From contig CAXAMN010021224.1 of NCBI GenBank assembly GCA_963970005.1, forward strand, positions 65,921-129,920: a DNA stretch of 64,000 bases, given 5' to 3'. Source of the DNA: Durusdinium trenchii. Lineage: Eukaryota > Sar > Dinophyceae > Suessiales > Symbiodiniaceae. Positions 43,236-55,152 of this stretch are shown piece by piece. The position numbers and the translations under genes are program-made. The notes below the pieces were generated by a model. The model saw only the letters and a program-made list of their open reading frames with translations, did not search any database and was not told the origin of the DNA. The stretch's first letter is position 1; each line of letters starts with the position of its first letter.

Positions 43236-45507
43236 GCAGAGCAAAGACATAGCCTCCCTCCAAACATGGGGTCTCCAGGCCACCATCCCTTACCATCCCT
43301 TTTCAAAAGCTCGTATTGCAAAAACTTGTTTCACTCCTACCTACTAAGTCATTAGGTGCCTAGGACCCTTTGGAGGCCTGTTTGTGACTGAACCAACCAG
43401 GGGATCAAGTTCGGTCATGGAAGAACCAGGAAGCCCATGCTTTGATCATAGCCAAAAGGCCGAGAAGGATTTACCGATTTACCTCAGTGTAGAGGGCCAG
43501 GGTGAAGTGAACACCCTCAAATCTTTCACGAGTAGCGACGCTAGCGAGCTCGAGAGACAGGCCCGTGTGCAGCAAGAACAAGAAATGACGCCCCTTCCTG
43601 GTTCTTCACACCCTTTCAGATCTGAAATTCACCATAGAAACCCTTCTTAAAGGGTCACTATCAGAGGGACGCTCAAGGGTTGGCCACAAAAATGAAGAAG
43701 CTGGTCAGCTGGTTGTTTGATCTTCTTTGCTCCCGTCTTCTCAGTCTTCTTCATGTCATCCACTCGGTGGAACCTTGCGAACGGTGGACGGGTGAGATTC
43801 TCCTCCAGTGACCGGAAACACCCCCGGTGGGGTCGATCGTTTGAGCAAGAGATGCTTGGAAATCAACATGTGCATTCGTGTGATCGCAAAAGATTAAGAA
43901 GAACCAACATGCAACAACACCCACATATACGGTCGAGTGCCTCATCAGTTGGTGACGGAACTTGATGATCCCAGCCAGCGACCCAACTTGAAGTCTTTTT
44001 GTGTGACCTGAACCTGGAGACTCACTGTGGGGCACGAACTGAAGAACTGAAGTTTTCATCACTTGTGTTCACATGAAGGTATTACTTACAGCTCCTTGTT
44101 GTTTTATAAATTCAATCCAAGACCCAAACAACCAAAGATGGTTCCTCCATGACTGTTCCTGATTGTTCTCACTCCACACGCCGGACTTATCTAATCGTCG
44201 CCGAGGCCACGATGAGATCTCGATCGCCGGTGAAGCACCGATCGCGACGTCCAGATGTGGATCGCTGGCCGTTGGTAGGTCCGAAAGTGGGCGAAAGAAG
44301 CAGCAGAGTCGACCTGGACCACTTGGGACCTGCTAGAAGCATGAACCATATGATACAAGACTGGTAACTGGTACCATCGACCCTACAGATCCAGCAGGAT
44401 CTAAGGATCTTAACAATTTAAACAAACATCTACCAGGAGTCGACCCGTTCGTACCTCGGGTTCAATGGGTTTCAGGTCGTACCTGCTTACTTTTTCTTTC
44501 GGAGTATGCCCGATGCTCTAAGGTATTCTTGGAGGGTCTCAGGTATAGATCTTGAAGAGCCCTGGATATCATGAGTATCATGGATTATCATGGTATCCTT
44601 TGTTTCTGTCAACACTTGTGGTGTAATTTGTTTTTTCCCTAAGAATCGGGCCCCTCAAATAGAGTTTTGAGGCTGGACCCCTGCCATGGAGGGCCCAAGT
44701 GTGTGTTTTTTGACCCAAACGCGACCCTGGACCCTCCGTTCAGTAGGGTCCGGACCCAGAATCCCTGGAAGTCTCCAATTCCTCGGGTTTTCCAGCGGAC
44801 CGGTCGGCCTGTGAACGGAGGCTGGATCGGAGGACCGGTCGCCCCCAACGTTCCGCGTTCGGGAGGTGAACGACCCATCGACCCGGAAAGACCCAAATCA
44901 ACGGGCGAGAAAAAGAAGACGGTCTCCCTATCGCTAAGGGCAGGGTCCAGGAGCATCCGTTCCACGAAGGGCTGTCGGCAGATCCCCCCAGGTAGTTCGG
45001 GCAAAACCTCGGTGGTGTCGTACCGAAACACCTCCGTTCGACCTGGATCTGGTAGGATGGAAAAAAGGTCCGGTGGACCGGAAGACCTGGCGACGGAAGC
45101 ACAAAAAGAGATGAAGATGTGACGATGTTCTTGATGGTGTGCGTCCAAGACGACGCCCCTTTACTCCACTTGATTCCAGCGTTGATTCTGATTTCATGGA
45201 TCTTCTAAGCTGGAATTTTGAAAAAGGTCTTCCAAACATGTTCGCTGTTTCTCTCTGCCTTGTAATCTTTCTCCAGCTGCTCCGCTGCTGGCCCACTTCT
45301 CGCCTGGCCCAGTTCGTCCACCCAGTGGATACGGCCAGATATGCTGGCCTTGGTTGGATTCGGTTCATTTTTCCTCTTTTGCACGGACAGATACGCTGGC
45401 CTCCCCAGGCCAGATACGCATGCTGCAGAGGCCGCACAGCCGATCCACTGGAATCGATAGCCCGATCGAGCTTCGAAGCCCTTTTTCCAACCCCCACCCT
45501 CCCCCAG

Positions 45508-45645
45508 GCGTCTAAAAGACTCGGTCCGGATCGGATCAACTGGGGGCAGCTGCGGGGGGGGTGCCTCGGCGACCGGAGCGACGGGCTGCGACGAAAGGGG
45601 CGCGCGCGGAAAAAAAAGCGCGCGCGGACCAAACGCGCTCGGTGC
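45508..45645 (+). CDS. Candidate exon with a basic, NLS-like stretch
   Basis: A strong pyrimidine tract and CCCCCAG|G precede 46 codons reading ASKRLGPDRINWGQLRGGCL, then GDRSDGLRRKGRARKKKRAR and TKRARC, ending at GTTGGG. The extreme GC content leaves all frames open, including a 299-aa minus ORF. Product unknown. Confidence 0.35.
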
Positions 45646-46096
45646 GTTGGGGAGACGTGGTTCGGTGCGGGGAGCCGTGTGGATGAAGGATACCCGGATT
45701 CCCGGATACCCTCGGCCCTCCGATCTCGATGTACCATCTTGAGAGTTCGTGACCTTGAGAGTTTGGGAGAACGAACAAACGGCCAAATAGGCTTTTTTTT
45801 ATAAGTGACCGAACCAACCAGGGCTTCGGTCATGAACGGAAGAACCAGGTAATACCAGGTACTGTAGTTTCTTTTGGTTCTTAATCAGTCTACATTTGCA
45901 GGACGGTCGAAGATGCCATGGTTGGGGTGGGTGCCAGGGTGGTCTAACCACTGAGGATATGGGACAGGAGCCCAAACGGAATGGTGGAGAATTGCTGAGC
46001 TCGGCGGCGCACCAGAGTGACCAATCCGAAAGATGAACGCCGAACCCAAGCGGCAAGAGCTCCCGGTACTCCACTCATAAGAGCGACCTCCAACAG

Positions 46097-46423
46097 GTCC
46101 TGGTCTTCCACAGCGTAAAGATATCGCCAGCCTGGCCTGGGGATTGGGCATGGCGCCAGCTGTGGGACCGGACTTGCGGCGACTGGTCCGGGTCCGACGT
46201 TTTCCATCCGAAAGAGCTTGGTCCGCAGAATTCCGCTTTCCCTGGGCCCTTCAACCGCGCAAGCGGTAGGAATGGATCGAGAATGGCGAGGCTGGGTGTG
46301 GAACACGGACGCGGCGCCGCACGTCGCTCCCAGAGAATGGGTTGTCACCCTCGTGCCGTTGCGAGAGAAGTGGCAGACATGTGCCGTTGCGATCTCCGAA
46401 GTTTCAGAGGCGTGACCGGCTGA
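46097..46423 (+). CDS. Candidate exon or terminal exon, unidentified
   Basis: After CCAACAG|G the frame reads VLVFHSVKISPAWPGDWAWR, QLWDRTCGDWSGSDVFHPKE and on to TGA at 46421-46423, with about 70% G/C third positions. The real exon may end earlier (GC at 46257). The minus strand is also open (194-aa ORF), so strand is not certain. Confidence 0.35.
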   Translation, partial: VLVFHSVKISPAWPGDWAWRQLWDRTCGDWSGSDVFHPKELGPQNSAFPGPFNRASGRNGSRMARLGVEHGRGAARRSQRMGCHPRAVAREVADMCRCDLRSFRGVTG

Positions 46424-46560
46424 AAACGGACGGAAGTTCCTCTCATTTCCACAGCTTTGCATGACGAATCTTCGCATCCACCTGGGATTCATTGAAGGAT
46501 GGGATTCGTCACGAGCCTGATGATACACCTCGGTGCCATCTCTTCCTCAGCAAGGTGATC

Positions 46561-46665
46561 ATGTGACTCACTAGCATGGAAGTGTAGTTCACCCCTTGTT
46601 TGTAGAGGAGTTCGTCGTCTTCCAAGGGACCATGCCATCCTCTTCCATGTTTGAGTCAGAGTGTA
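46561..46665. repeat. Imperfect relative of the 50804 hairpin
   Basis: Left TGACTCACTAGCATGGAAGT and right CTTCCATGTTTGAGTCAGAG form diverged arms of the same family as the perfect hairpin at 50804-50892. Confidence 0.6.
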
Positions 46666-47834
46666 CCATATCCCTGAAATCATCCTGTCTGGGTCACCAA
46701 TAGACTACTCTACACTGTCCTGTCCTGGAGGTCGATACACGGGGTGGGGTGACCAGAGGCCCTTGCTGAAACGCTCAAACCGAAGCCACATGAACATCCT
46801 TGAGCCACAACGGTCGGGTGTCTTCGTCTCCAATGGACCAGCCGGGGAGAGGGAGACTCAATTTACTATGACGGAAACGGAAAACAACAAAAAAGAAAGA
46901 GATTAAGGAGTGAATCTCACGAGGGCTCTCATCTCCACTCCTGAGAATCAGCCAGGTGCGGCTGCTTGTCGTAGATTGTTGGGGCAGGGTGGCTGGTGAA
47001 GGAGATGGGATCACTCCCTGGGAGAGTGGCAGGTGGCGATTCATACCAAAACTTAACCAGACCACATCATGCCAGATGCAGTGAGCCTTTGGACTTGCGA
47101 GAGTAGAACGTCTTCCGGACCTGTTTCAAGTCTGACTTGGGATGCGGAAATCCGATTGAATTGGCCATGCACCCATGAAGCGGGTCGTTTTGAGGTTGAG
47201 ATGATGGTTCTTCTTCCCATTCTTTCCTTGTTTTGAACCATGTCCACCTTCCGCGGCCCGCTGTCACCACGTTCGCTCTCCTGTCCTGTGCTCCCAAACC
47301 GCGGTCACCACGGTCTCCGACCCTTCGGCGCGCCGCTTCGGAGCCGGTTCGGAGCCGTTCGGAGCCGTTTCGCAGCCGTTTCGCCGCGCTGTGCGCTGTC
47401 TCTTGGGGTCGGTGTCCTTTTGAAGACCCGAAGAAGGCGAGTCGAACGGGGTGAAAGGTGGTTTTTTCCCAAGATCGAACTGGCTCCAGACGGAGAATTC
47501 TCACCGGAGACCCCCAAAAAGAAGTCTAGTCTGACCCGGTAAAACCTGCTCTTGGGCCTCCTTGAGTCGTGTTTCTGTATGACCTCCAGTCAAATGAGGT
47601 GACGAAATGGGAGGTTCACACAGAAGGTTTCATCAAAGGCCGGGTGACCAGAGAGCTTTTGCTTAGGTGACAGGGGGATTTTACAAGAACCAGCCGCCTC
47701 GTTAGATCAGATCTCAACACCTGCGTTTTTCAAAAGAGCACCAAAGTTTGGACCTCAAAGTGAGGGCCCCTTGAGTGCCTTGAATCCATTCTCCTGCTGA
47801 GGGTGGCTGGATTTTTTTGTTTGCTCGATATAAG

Positions 47835-47994
47835 GTCCTACGCCCTGCGGGAGGGCTACTGGACTCGCTTGCAGAAGCTCAACCCACCGCCTTCTTCTCG
47901 GGCCCAGCGGGCGGGGAACGCTGTGAATGTCGGGGTGGATGGCAGCAGGACAGAGGCTGATGCAACCCACAATTCAGCAGGACACACCCTTTGA
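47835..47994 (+). CDS. Candidate exon, possibly terminal
   Basis: Acceptor ATATAAG|G. G/C-ended codons give SYALREGYWTRLQKLNPPPS then SRAQRAGNAVNVGVDGSRTE, open to TGA at 47992-47994. Product unknown. Confidence 0.45.
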
Positions 47995-48589
47995 AGTCCT
48001 CAACTTGATGCATCCTCATCACAGGATTTTGGTTGGAAGATGTCAGATGTTTTTATGTTGCTGGGGCATTCTTCCATGTTGAGAAGAACCATGCTTACCG
48101 GAGAACATCTACCTTCTTTCCATTTGACAAGAACTACGATAGAGTCACGAGTCCTCGCCAACCTGTTTGAAGGAAGGGTAAGGTCATGCCGCACTTGACT
48201 TGCCTTTCCCAAGATTGTTTGAACTTGCAACTACCTCACTAGGAGCACAAGAAGGTCAGCATAGACATGGGAAGACGTTTCCCCCAAAACATTCCTTTTT
48301 CAACATGAGTCTTCTGACTCAACGACCCTCGTTGAGTCAGGGATGAAGGGAGGGTAGCTGGGTAGAGCCTCTTCACCTTCCTTCCGCTGGTGGCTGCCCG
48401 ATGGGAAGACGGCCCGATGGGAAGACGGCTCTCCAAAGGAATTGACACGTTTTGGAAGGAACTGACCCTCTACCCCCCCTCTGAAAAAAGAGGACTTGTC
48501 TACTATAGTTCTCAACAGGAGAACACGACTTCTCTTTCAACGCATCCCCCAAAAAACAGCACAGCAGTTAGGGCTGGACATCTCCTCTT

Positions 48590-48752
48590 TGCTTCCCGCC
48601 AACGGTGGATTCTTCGCCACGCGCGGTCACGCGAGCCGCGACGGCAGGCCTGGGCCAAGAAGTCCAAAACGGTTCCCTCACGGATCCCGGCCGCAGGCGA
48701 CCGGGCGATGGACGGCCGCAGGGGTTCCCTGGTGGTGGTTGCAGAAGCGTGA
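48590..48752 (+). CDS. Candidate exon, possibly terminal
   Basis: Open GC-rich frame containing RQRWILRHARSREPRRQAWA, then KKSKTVPSRIPAAGDRAMDG and RRGSLVVVAEA, to TGA at 48750-48752. An internal CGGCAG|GCC could be the true acceptor (48649). Product unknown. Confidence 0.4.
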
Positions 48753-49575
48753 AGCATGGGAGGCTTGTGGTGTTTTTTCCCGAAGAAACCTGAGATCGGT
48801 GGGATAAAAGCACTGGGTGAACGGAATTTCAGAACCTTGTACTGGCTTTTGAATGGGATTCGAATGGAGTGATCTTTTGAGGACAGGACATAGATGTGGA
48901 GGAGTACAGCGGGTGAAGAATGTGACAAGAGATTTGAAAGATGTCTACCTGGAAAGTCTGTCCCACCCAGAAACACATGGATGTTCCCCCGAAAAACCAC
49001 CCGTTTACGCGAACTGCTCTATTGAAACAACCACTTGTTTCTGTTCTGGTTGTTTGGATTTCCAGCTGGCTAATTTGCAGGCTTTGTACATTTCAGGTGC
49101 TGATTTGGGGGTGGCAGGTTTTGTTGGTGCAATCCAGACAGGTTGGCCACCAGTTCTGAAGCAATCTTAGTGACCCCGCTTTGGGTGTACGACAGGTTCT
49201 TTTTTCTGGTCAAGTTTGTGTGCTTGTGGTAATGGTTGTTATATAATACTCGTACCTAGTTTCTGTTCAAACACCCAAACAACTTCACTCAGAAGATGCA
49301 AAGAAGGAAGAGAGAAGACTTGGTAGCTTAGTAGCTTGAGCGTCAAGAAAGGGCCGCGTGGGGAGGCCGTCTAAAATCATTCTAATATACTACCCAGGAA
49401 AAGTGGATCACCTGCAAAACAATCTTTTTTTGAGGGGCGTCTTCCCCAGGAGTGATAGAACAGCTGGAACGTCGAGCTCGGGGAGGAACGACGATGCAGC
49501 TGTCTTGAGTCGGCTCGGTCCCACATTCTCGGATTCATCGGGTGGGGGGATCCTTTTTGCATTTTTAAACATCAA

Positions 49576-49644
49576 CTAGTAGTAACAAGGGCATAGCTAG
49601 TAGTAGCTTCTAGCTACTAGTGGTCATGCCCTTGTTACTAGTAG
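49576..49644. repeat. TAGTAGC-family palindrome
   Basis: CTAGTAGTAACAAGGGCAT at 49576-49594 is mirrored at 49626-49644 with one mismatch. It belongs to the family with copies near 2061, 24560, 27959, 29380, 37139, 50350, 51930 and 58720, often with GATGGCCTCCAACC. Confidence 0.75.
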
Positions 49645-49959
49645 CTTCTTGCTACTAGTAGCATCATGTTTCATGCATTTGTTTCATGTCTGTCAACAGG
49701 CCCCACGATGATCCTGGAGTCCAAACTTTCCTTCTCTCGCACAAGCTGGGATGTTTGGATGACACATTCATGGAGTCATTTTTCCATACAAGTTTTGCTT
49801 CCCGAAGAAGCACTTGAAGCAGCACCTGGAATGATGCGTGGGATTCTTCACTGGAGGAACAAAAGGGGCCCTTCGCAACCTGAAAGACCACGCACTGGAG
49901 GCTCCTGGTGTGTTATTTCCCAGATACTCCATGGTACTGACACATATGAATCTCTTCCT

Positions 49960-49993
49960 CTCTCTCTCTCTCTTGTATATATATACATATAAA

Positions 49994-50025
<32 letters not shown>

Positions 50026-50036
50026 GTATATACATG
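49960..50036. repeat. Compound microsatellite (TC)n-(TA)n-(CA)n-(TA)n
   Basis: Adjacent TC, TATA, CA and TATA runs. Non-coding. Confidence 0.9.
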
Positions 50037-50069
50037 ATGACCCCAACAATCCATGTATATGCATGTACC

Positions 50070-50162
50070 AGCAGTCACAAAGGAGTGCTTAATGGAGGTT
50101 AGGGGTGCCCAGAACATCCACTCACTGGATGGGACCAAACACCACCCCGACGTGACTCCTGG
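50070..50162. repeat. Dispersed palindromic element
   Basis: Contains GGAGGTTAGGGGTGCCCAGA and ACATCCACTCAC, the hallmark blocks of the family at 16849, 29899 and 42573. Confidence 0.7.
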
Positions 50163-50803
50163 TAGGGTTGATTTATTTCCGTGGTCACTGTGTACCTCTC
50201 TTCCGCTCCCGTCCTCCACGCGGTCAGCACGCGCGGCTGGCTTTGCCAGGAAATGCGCACACCCCGAGCCACCCCTTCGCTCGACTGGTGGCTGCCTTGG
50301 GGGTCTCCCCATCGGAGTCGATGTTGACATGATGGCAGTGGGTCAAACCCTCCTAGCAGCAAGAACGCTACTAGGTGGAGGCCATCGCAAGTAGGTTGGA
50401 GGCCATCGCTACTAACAAGACGCTATGAACATAATAGCTTTCAGACGCTATGCTCGGTGGTCCCCCACCAAACCCACTGCGTACCTGGCATTGACCCCTC
50501 TATTTGCAAGAGGACATGATTGCTGAAGCAAGGCCTTACGAGCTAGCCGGGCAGGGAGCGGTTGCGGTCGGAGAAATTCCAGCCATTTGCGGTTGATCTC
50601 AGGTGTTTCTTTTCTTCCGCTTCGGTAGGGTTTCTCCGCGAGTCGAGTCTTTGTTCTTTTGGAAGGGTGGATTTCATTTGCTCGCCGGTCTCACCCCCGC
50701 AGCCAAACCACGGTCGACCCTCTTTGCTGGATCAGCCAGAAAGGATCCCGAATAATCCAGGGATCATTCAATGCCCAGATGGTGGAGGGTTCTTTTACAC
50801 TAT

Positions 50804-50892
50804 GACTCACTAACATGGAAGTGGAAAACTGCCTTTTGGAAGACTACTTTCCTTTACAAACAGGGGGTTTTCCACTTCCATGTTAGTGAGTC
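50804..50892. repeat. Hairpin element with perfect 26-bp arms
   Basis: Positions 50804-50829 (GACTCACTAACATGGAAGTG...) and 50867-50892 are exact reverse complements, separated by a 37-bp loop. The perfect arms point to recent insertion or gene conversion. Partial relatives lie at 42167 and 46561. Confidence 0.92.
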
Positions 50893-51189
50893 GGAGTGTA
50901 ACATCTTTTCACCATCCTTAGAGAGATGAAGAGGTCAATTCCCTTCAAAGGTGTCGTGAAAGACGCTCAAAAAGCTGTGTGGGTGAGGAGAAAACTTGAC
51001 CATTTCTGCGGACCAAGTGGTTTGGGTATCTTTCAGAATCCCCATGAGCTCAGGAGAAACTTCCATCGAAGCTTCTGCCGAGCTTCGTAAGGTGGTGTAG
51101 CTCTGTAGCTCCAGCCTCTCCGGTGTCTCCCTCACGGAGCCTCTCGGGCTTTTGGGGCCAGTCACTTCGACGTATCGCGCATCCACTTC

Positions 51190-51323
51190 TTCGACGTCGC
51201 AAGAAACCGCATTTTGCGATCCCTATATCGCGGACAGTCAAAGCGGCGAGCACAGCGGAGGCGGTGCCGTGCGATCCCTACAAAAAGGAGGTGAAGTCTG
51301 CACCCGATTTTCTCCCAGACTAG
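51190..51323 (+). CDS. Weak candidate terminal exon
   Basis: The frame reads RRKKPHFAIPISRTVKAAST then AEAVPCDPYKKEVKSAPDFL and PD to TAG at 51321-51323. A second frame (CDPYIADSQSGEHSGGG...) is also open, and TGCGATCCCTA occurs twice, so assignment is uncertain. Confidence 0.3.
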
Positions 51324-51630
51324 CACAACTGATCAGCATCTGTGCCAGTGTTATGGAGTGTCTATAGCTATGGGACCCGAAATCTTCCAGGGCTTGGGGG
51401 TTCTCAGCAAATCCCTATAGGTTCCAAGAGAGTTGGACCGTCCTTGTTCGTCCATTCCACCAGAATACTCCAGTCCGGTCTTAGGTCCTAGCTTCAGGTC
51501 TCCCAAAAACCGGACCGGGAGTCGGGTGAAAGGAGTCGTCAAAGTCGGTCGATTCACGCGGTGCGTTGCAGTTGCCATGACGGGCTCAAGCGGGTGAAGA
51601 CCCCCGCCCGAGCCCCCAAAAAAACCGCAG

Positions 51631-51692
51631 GCGCCCACGGACCGCCGTGATGACCGCCACAGCGGAGCGGATTTGGACGGTGCACGTGAAGG
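51631..51692 (+). CDS. Candidate exon with canonical GTGAGT donor
   Basis: Acceptor ACCGCAG|G; encodes RPRTAVMTATAERIWTVHVK and one base before GTGAGT. High G/C third positions. Phase matches 52187-52236, giving ...WTVHVKGAEAMEDN. Product unknown. Confidence 0.55.
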
Positions 51693-52186
51693 GTGAGTCC
51701 CAGAAATCTAGGAGATTCTGACAGCATCCAAAGGCTTCTAGAAAGAGGCGGCTTCTCAAGCAGAACGCTTCGAATGTCCAGTCTTTCGTTCCACCTCCAT
51801 CGGTCTCTGGGAACGCCCATCGCGTCCCCAGACGGCAGACTCGCGGAATACATCGCGGGGTGAAAGCGAGGAAGGAGAGGAAGACCCAAGTTCGGATCGT
51901 CCCGGCCCCTTTTTGGGAGGAACCAGAAGCTACTAGTAGCTGGAAGCTGCTAGGTGGAGGCCATCGCTATTCGGTTGGAGGCCGCTACTAGGAGCAAGGA
52001 CGCTACTATCATATGGTCTTGATTCTTGGAGCCAAAGAATTGCTATTCGTCTTCTTCCTGTTTTTCTTCGGACCAACTGTTCCTTTCTTCTCACGGCCCT
52101 GCGGAGTTCACACGGCCCTGCGGAGTTCACACGGCCGTGGTTGTTTATTGTTTTTTTGGCGCGGTCGTGGGCGCGATGACATGCAG

Positions 52187-52236
52187 GCGCCGAAGCCATG
52201 GAAGACAATGCCACCCTCCTCGAGGTGGGCGGCAGG
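52187..52236 (+). CDS. Candidate exon with GTAGGT donor
   Basis: Acceptor CATGCAG|GC; encodes AEAMEDNATLLEVGGR, ending AGG|GTAGGT. Its two leading bases complete the codon from 51631-51692. Product unknown. Confidence 0.55.
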
Positions 52237-52764
52237 GTAGGTGTTGTGATTTTTTCTTGGGGAGGTGCTCTGTAGACATGCTAGCTACCAACCCACTGGA
52301 GAATTTCTTTTTGACCCTGCTCGTATGATAGGGCAAGATGTTTTTGGCCGGGTAGGATCTCCCATGGCATCTGGGTTCGGGAGACGCTCCGGCTCCATAT
52401 CTTCAGAAGGGAACGACTCCCCCCCTGGGCCCCGAAACCCCGAAGCAACACAGCTAGCGAGTTGTTGGACCCCAAGCGAAGCTATACACAAACATACCAA
52501 CAAATCAATGCCATGTTCAGACCAGCACAAGCACCACTTGGGGATGGATCGTGTTCCACCTGGCAGATGGGTCGTTCATTTCCCAGGGGTGCTCCAGGTA
52601 CTCCGTGTGTTCGTCGAACTGGTTCACCGGGTAGGTGAACCGGTCCGGTCAGGTGGCGACGTCCGTCAGTCCCTCCAGACGCGTAAGCGAAGTAAGCGAA
52701 GTACGTGGTTTTCACCAAAGCGATGTCATAGGATTTCTCTGGTTCAAGCACATGAACATGTCAT

Positions 52765-52797
52765 CATCAGCATCATCATCATCATCATCAGCATCAG

Positions 52798-52842
<45 letters not shown>

Positions 52843-52925
52843 AATCTAATATAATATAATATAATATAATATAATATAATACACTACAATATAATATAAT
52901 ATAATATAATATAATATATATATGA
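52765..52925. repeat. (CAT)n array followed by (TAATA)n
   Basis: About 80 bp of CAT triplets (52765-52843), then about 80 bp of ATAAT pentamers with a short interruption, then TATA. The poly-Ser, poly-Ile and similar ORFs here are repeat artefacts. Confidence 0.92.
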
Positions 52926-53036
52926 TTATATATGTATATCTCTATCTATCTAGTTATATACATATGATTCAATCCTATCTTTAATTTCCATAATATCATT
53001 GTTTGTGTGTGCTTGAACTGGTTCTCTCTTCCTCAG

Positions 53037-53131
53037 GAGGCTCGTATTTGCGAGCCCGGGGGGAGCGGTCAGTTGCTGCCCCTGGGTGGCGACTGGGAGA
53101 TCGAGCTCAATCCGAGAGACACTTGGCACCG
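53037..53131 (+). CDS. Candidate exon, unidentified downstream gene
   Basis: A strong pyrimidine tract and CTTCCTCAG|G start the frame EARICEPGGSGQLLPLGGDW then EIELNPRDTWH, with donor CG|GTGTTT. Codons are G/C-ended. 'L.P.D.WH' faintly resembles a cupin metal-binding strand (PGD.wH), but one motif is not enough to name it. A hairpin (GGTGGAAC/GTTCCACC) follows in the putative intron. Confidence 0.55.
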
Positions 53132-53744
53132 GTGTTTGGAGGGGACCGCCGGTGGAACCACCCGGTGTTCCACCGGTTTGGTTGGGGCGAAACAAATGAG
53201 AGAGAACAGCAGGTCGTCTTGGTCTTGTTTTGAGACCTAAGAACACGCCGAAGTAAGCAGGCGTGTAAGCAGTTTTCAGAAGAGGTGCTGTTTTTGTGGG
53301 GATGCTTGAGTCATTGAGGTCTCCCGAATGTCTTGAGAATGTCTTGGAGACTTGGGCCATCCTGAGTCACCTGTACCAGGTCCTACACATGCACCTATAT
53401 GTTGTCCAACTCGATGATCCCCATACGAATGGTCTTGGTTTCTAAGGATCAGCATGCTGGGTGGCAGGGGATGCCAATATTCTCCAGGGGCAGATGAGCT
53501 CTTCTCTGTCAACAAGTGTCAGCCATACGAGCAGGGCGAACTCCATTTCTATCACAAGGGTCTACCGCCCGCCTTGCAAGGGGGGCCTCGGTTTTTTTGT
53601 CACGAAAGCTAGCTGTAGCTAGCTGGAGTCTGTCTTGCTTTAGCAAGGAGGGTGGGAGCCCAGGACCTGAGTGCTATTACCTGATATATCAGGACTACAC
53701 CCCCCCCCCCTCGCGGGGTTCAACTCCACCCTTCTCCTCCTCGG

Positions 53745-53930
53745 TACCTGCTGCTGCTGCTGCTTGGTCGCTGCTGCTGCTGGCATCTCATCCTCTCATC
53801 TGCACCTGGCTCTTGGCTGCTTGCTGGTAGCTGCTGTTTGCTGCTTGCATGCTTGGTGCTGCTGGATGCTCTTGGCTGCTTGCTGGTTGCTGCTGCTTGC
53901 TGCTTGCATGCTTGCTGCTGCTGGGTGCTG
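53745..53930. repeat. CTG-rich sequence with a 58-bp tandem duplication
   Basis: The block GCTCTTGGCTGCTTGCTGGT plus GCTGCTGTTTGCTGCTTGCA is repeated in tandem at about 53810 and 53868 with a few changes. It is a forerunner of the main CTG array. Confidence 0.75.
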
Positions 53931-54515
53931 GCTGCCTGCTGCTTGTTGTCTGCTCCGTTTTGCTGCTGTTGCTGTTTGGGGTTGTTGGCTGCTGTCGGTG
54001 CTGAAGAAAGCCTATTCGTTAGAATTGAGAGTAGTTGCATTCCCTCTGAGTCGTGAAGCGATGCTAATTTCATTATATCCTTAAGAAGCTTGTACAGGCA
54101 TGTACCCACCCCACAACCCCCAAGAGTACAAATCAGAATGCACTATCCGCTATCCATGCAGATCAAAAGATGATACTTACTACACACATGAATGACAGAA
54201 CCCAGTACGATGTTTGAACGGGCTGTTTGCTTCACTCATGGTAGTCCGCGTTCCATGTTCGAGCGACAGGGAGCATGCACAAGCGTTGCCACGGAGTCTG
54301 AGGTCGCTGACACATGTTCGCATGCAACCCCTAGATGTCAATCATGCACACCGCTGCTGGCTGCAGCGTCAGCATTTATTTGTGGAAAAAACAGATATAT
54401 CAGATATATCTGTCTTTCCACGTCGCCCTTCTACAATGACTCAGGCAGCACCTATATGTGTTGTTGTTCGAGACCAATCTTGGGGCACGAAAGACTCTAA
54501 GGAAAGCTCACTCTT

Positions 54516-54985
54516 TCCCTGCTGCTGCTGCTTGGTAGCTGGTGGTGCTGCTTGGTAGCTGCTGCTGCTGCTGCTGCTTGGTAGCTGCTGCTGCTGCTTG
54601 GTAGCTGCTGCTGCTGCTGCTGCTTGGTGGCTGCTGCTGATGCTGCTGCTGCTTGGTAGCTGCTGCTTAGTAGCTGCTGCTGCTGCTGCTGCCGCTGCTG
54701 CTGCTGCTGCTGCTTGGTAGCTGCTGCTGATGCTGCTGCTGCTGCTTGGTGGCTGATGCTGCTGCTGCTGCTTGGTAGCTGCTGCTGCTGCTGCTTGGTG
54801 GCTGCTGCTGCTGCTGCTGCTCTTGGTAGCTGCTGCTGATGCTGCTGCTGCTTGGTAGCTGCTGCTGCTGCTGCTACTGCTGCTGCTGCTTCTCTGCTAC
54901 TGCTGCTGCTGCTGCTTGCTTGGTAGCTGATGCTGCTGTTGCTTGGTAGCTGCTGCTGCTGCTGCTGCTTGGTAGCTGCTCCTGC

Positions 54986-55021
<36 letters not shown>

Positions 55022-55115
55022 GGTAGCTGCTGTTGATGCTGCTGCTGCTTGGTAGCTGCTGCTGCTGCTGCTGCTGCTGCTTGGTAGCTGCTGCCGATGC
55101 TGCTGCTGCTTGGTA

Positions 55116-55152
<37 letters not shown>

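Noticed and set aside
44934-45833. Longest ORF in the window, 299 aa on the minus strand
   Set aside because: It lies in GC-rich sequence where all frames are open, is Arg/Ser-rich without recognisable motifs, spans a GCGCGCGC run, and runs against the direction of every confident gene.
45944-46528. 194-aa minus-strand ORF
   Set aside because: It reads plausibly but ends inside a dispersed repeat shared with 12215 and 27487, opposes the local gene direction, and a plus-strand frame has stronger codon bias.
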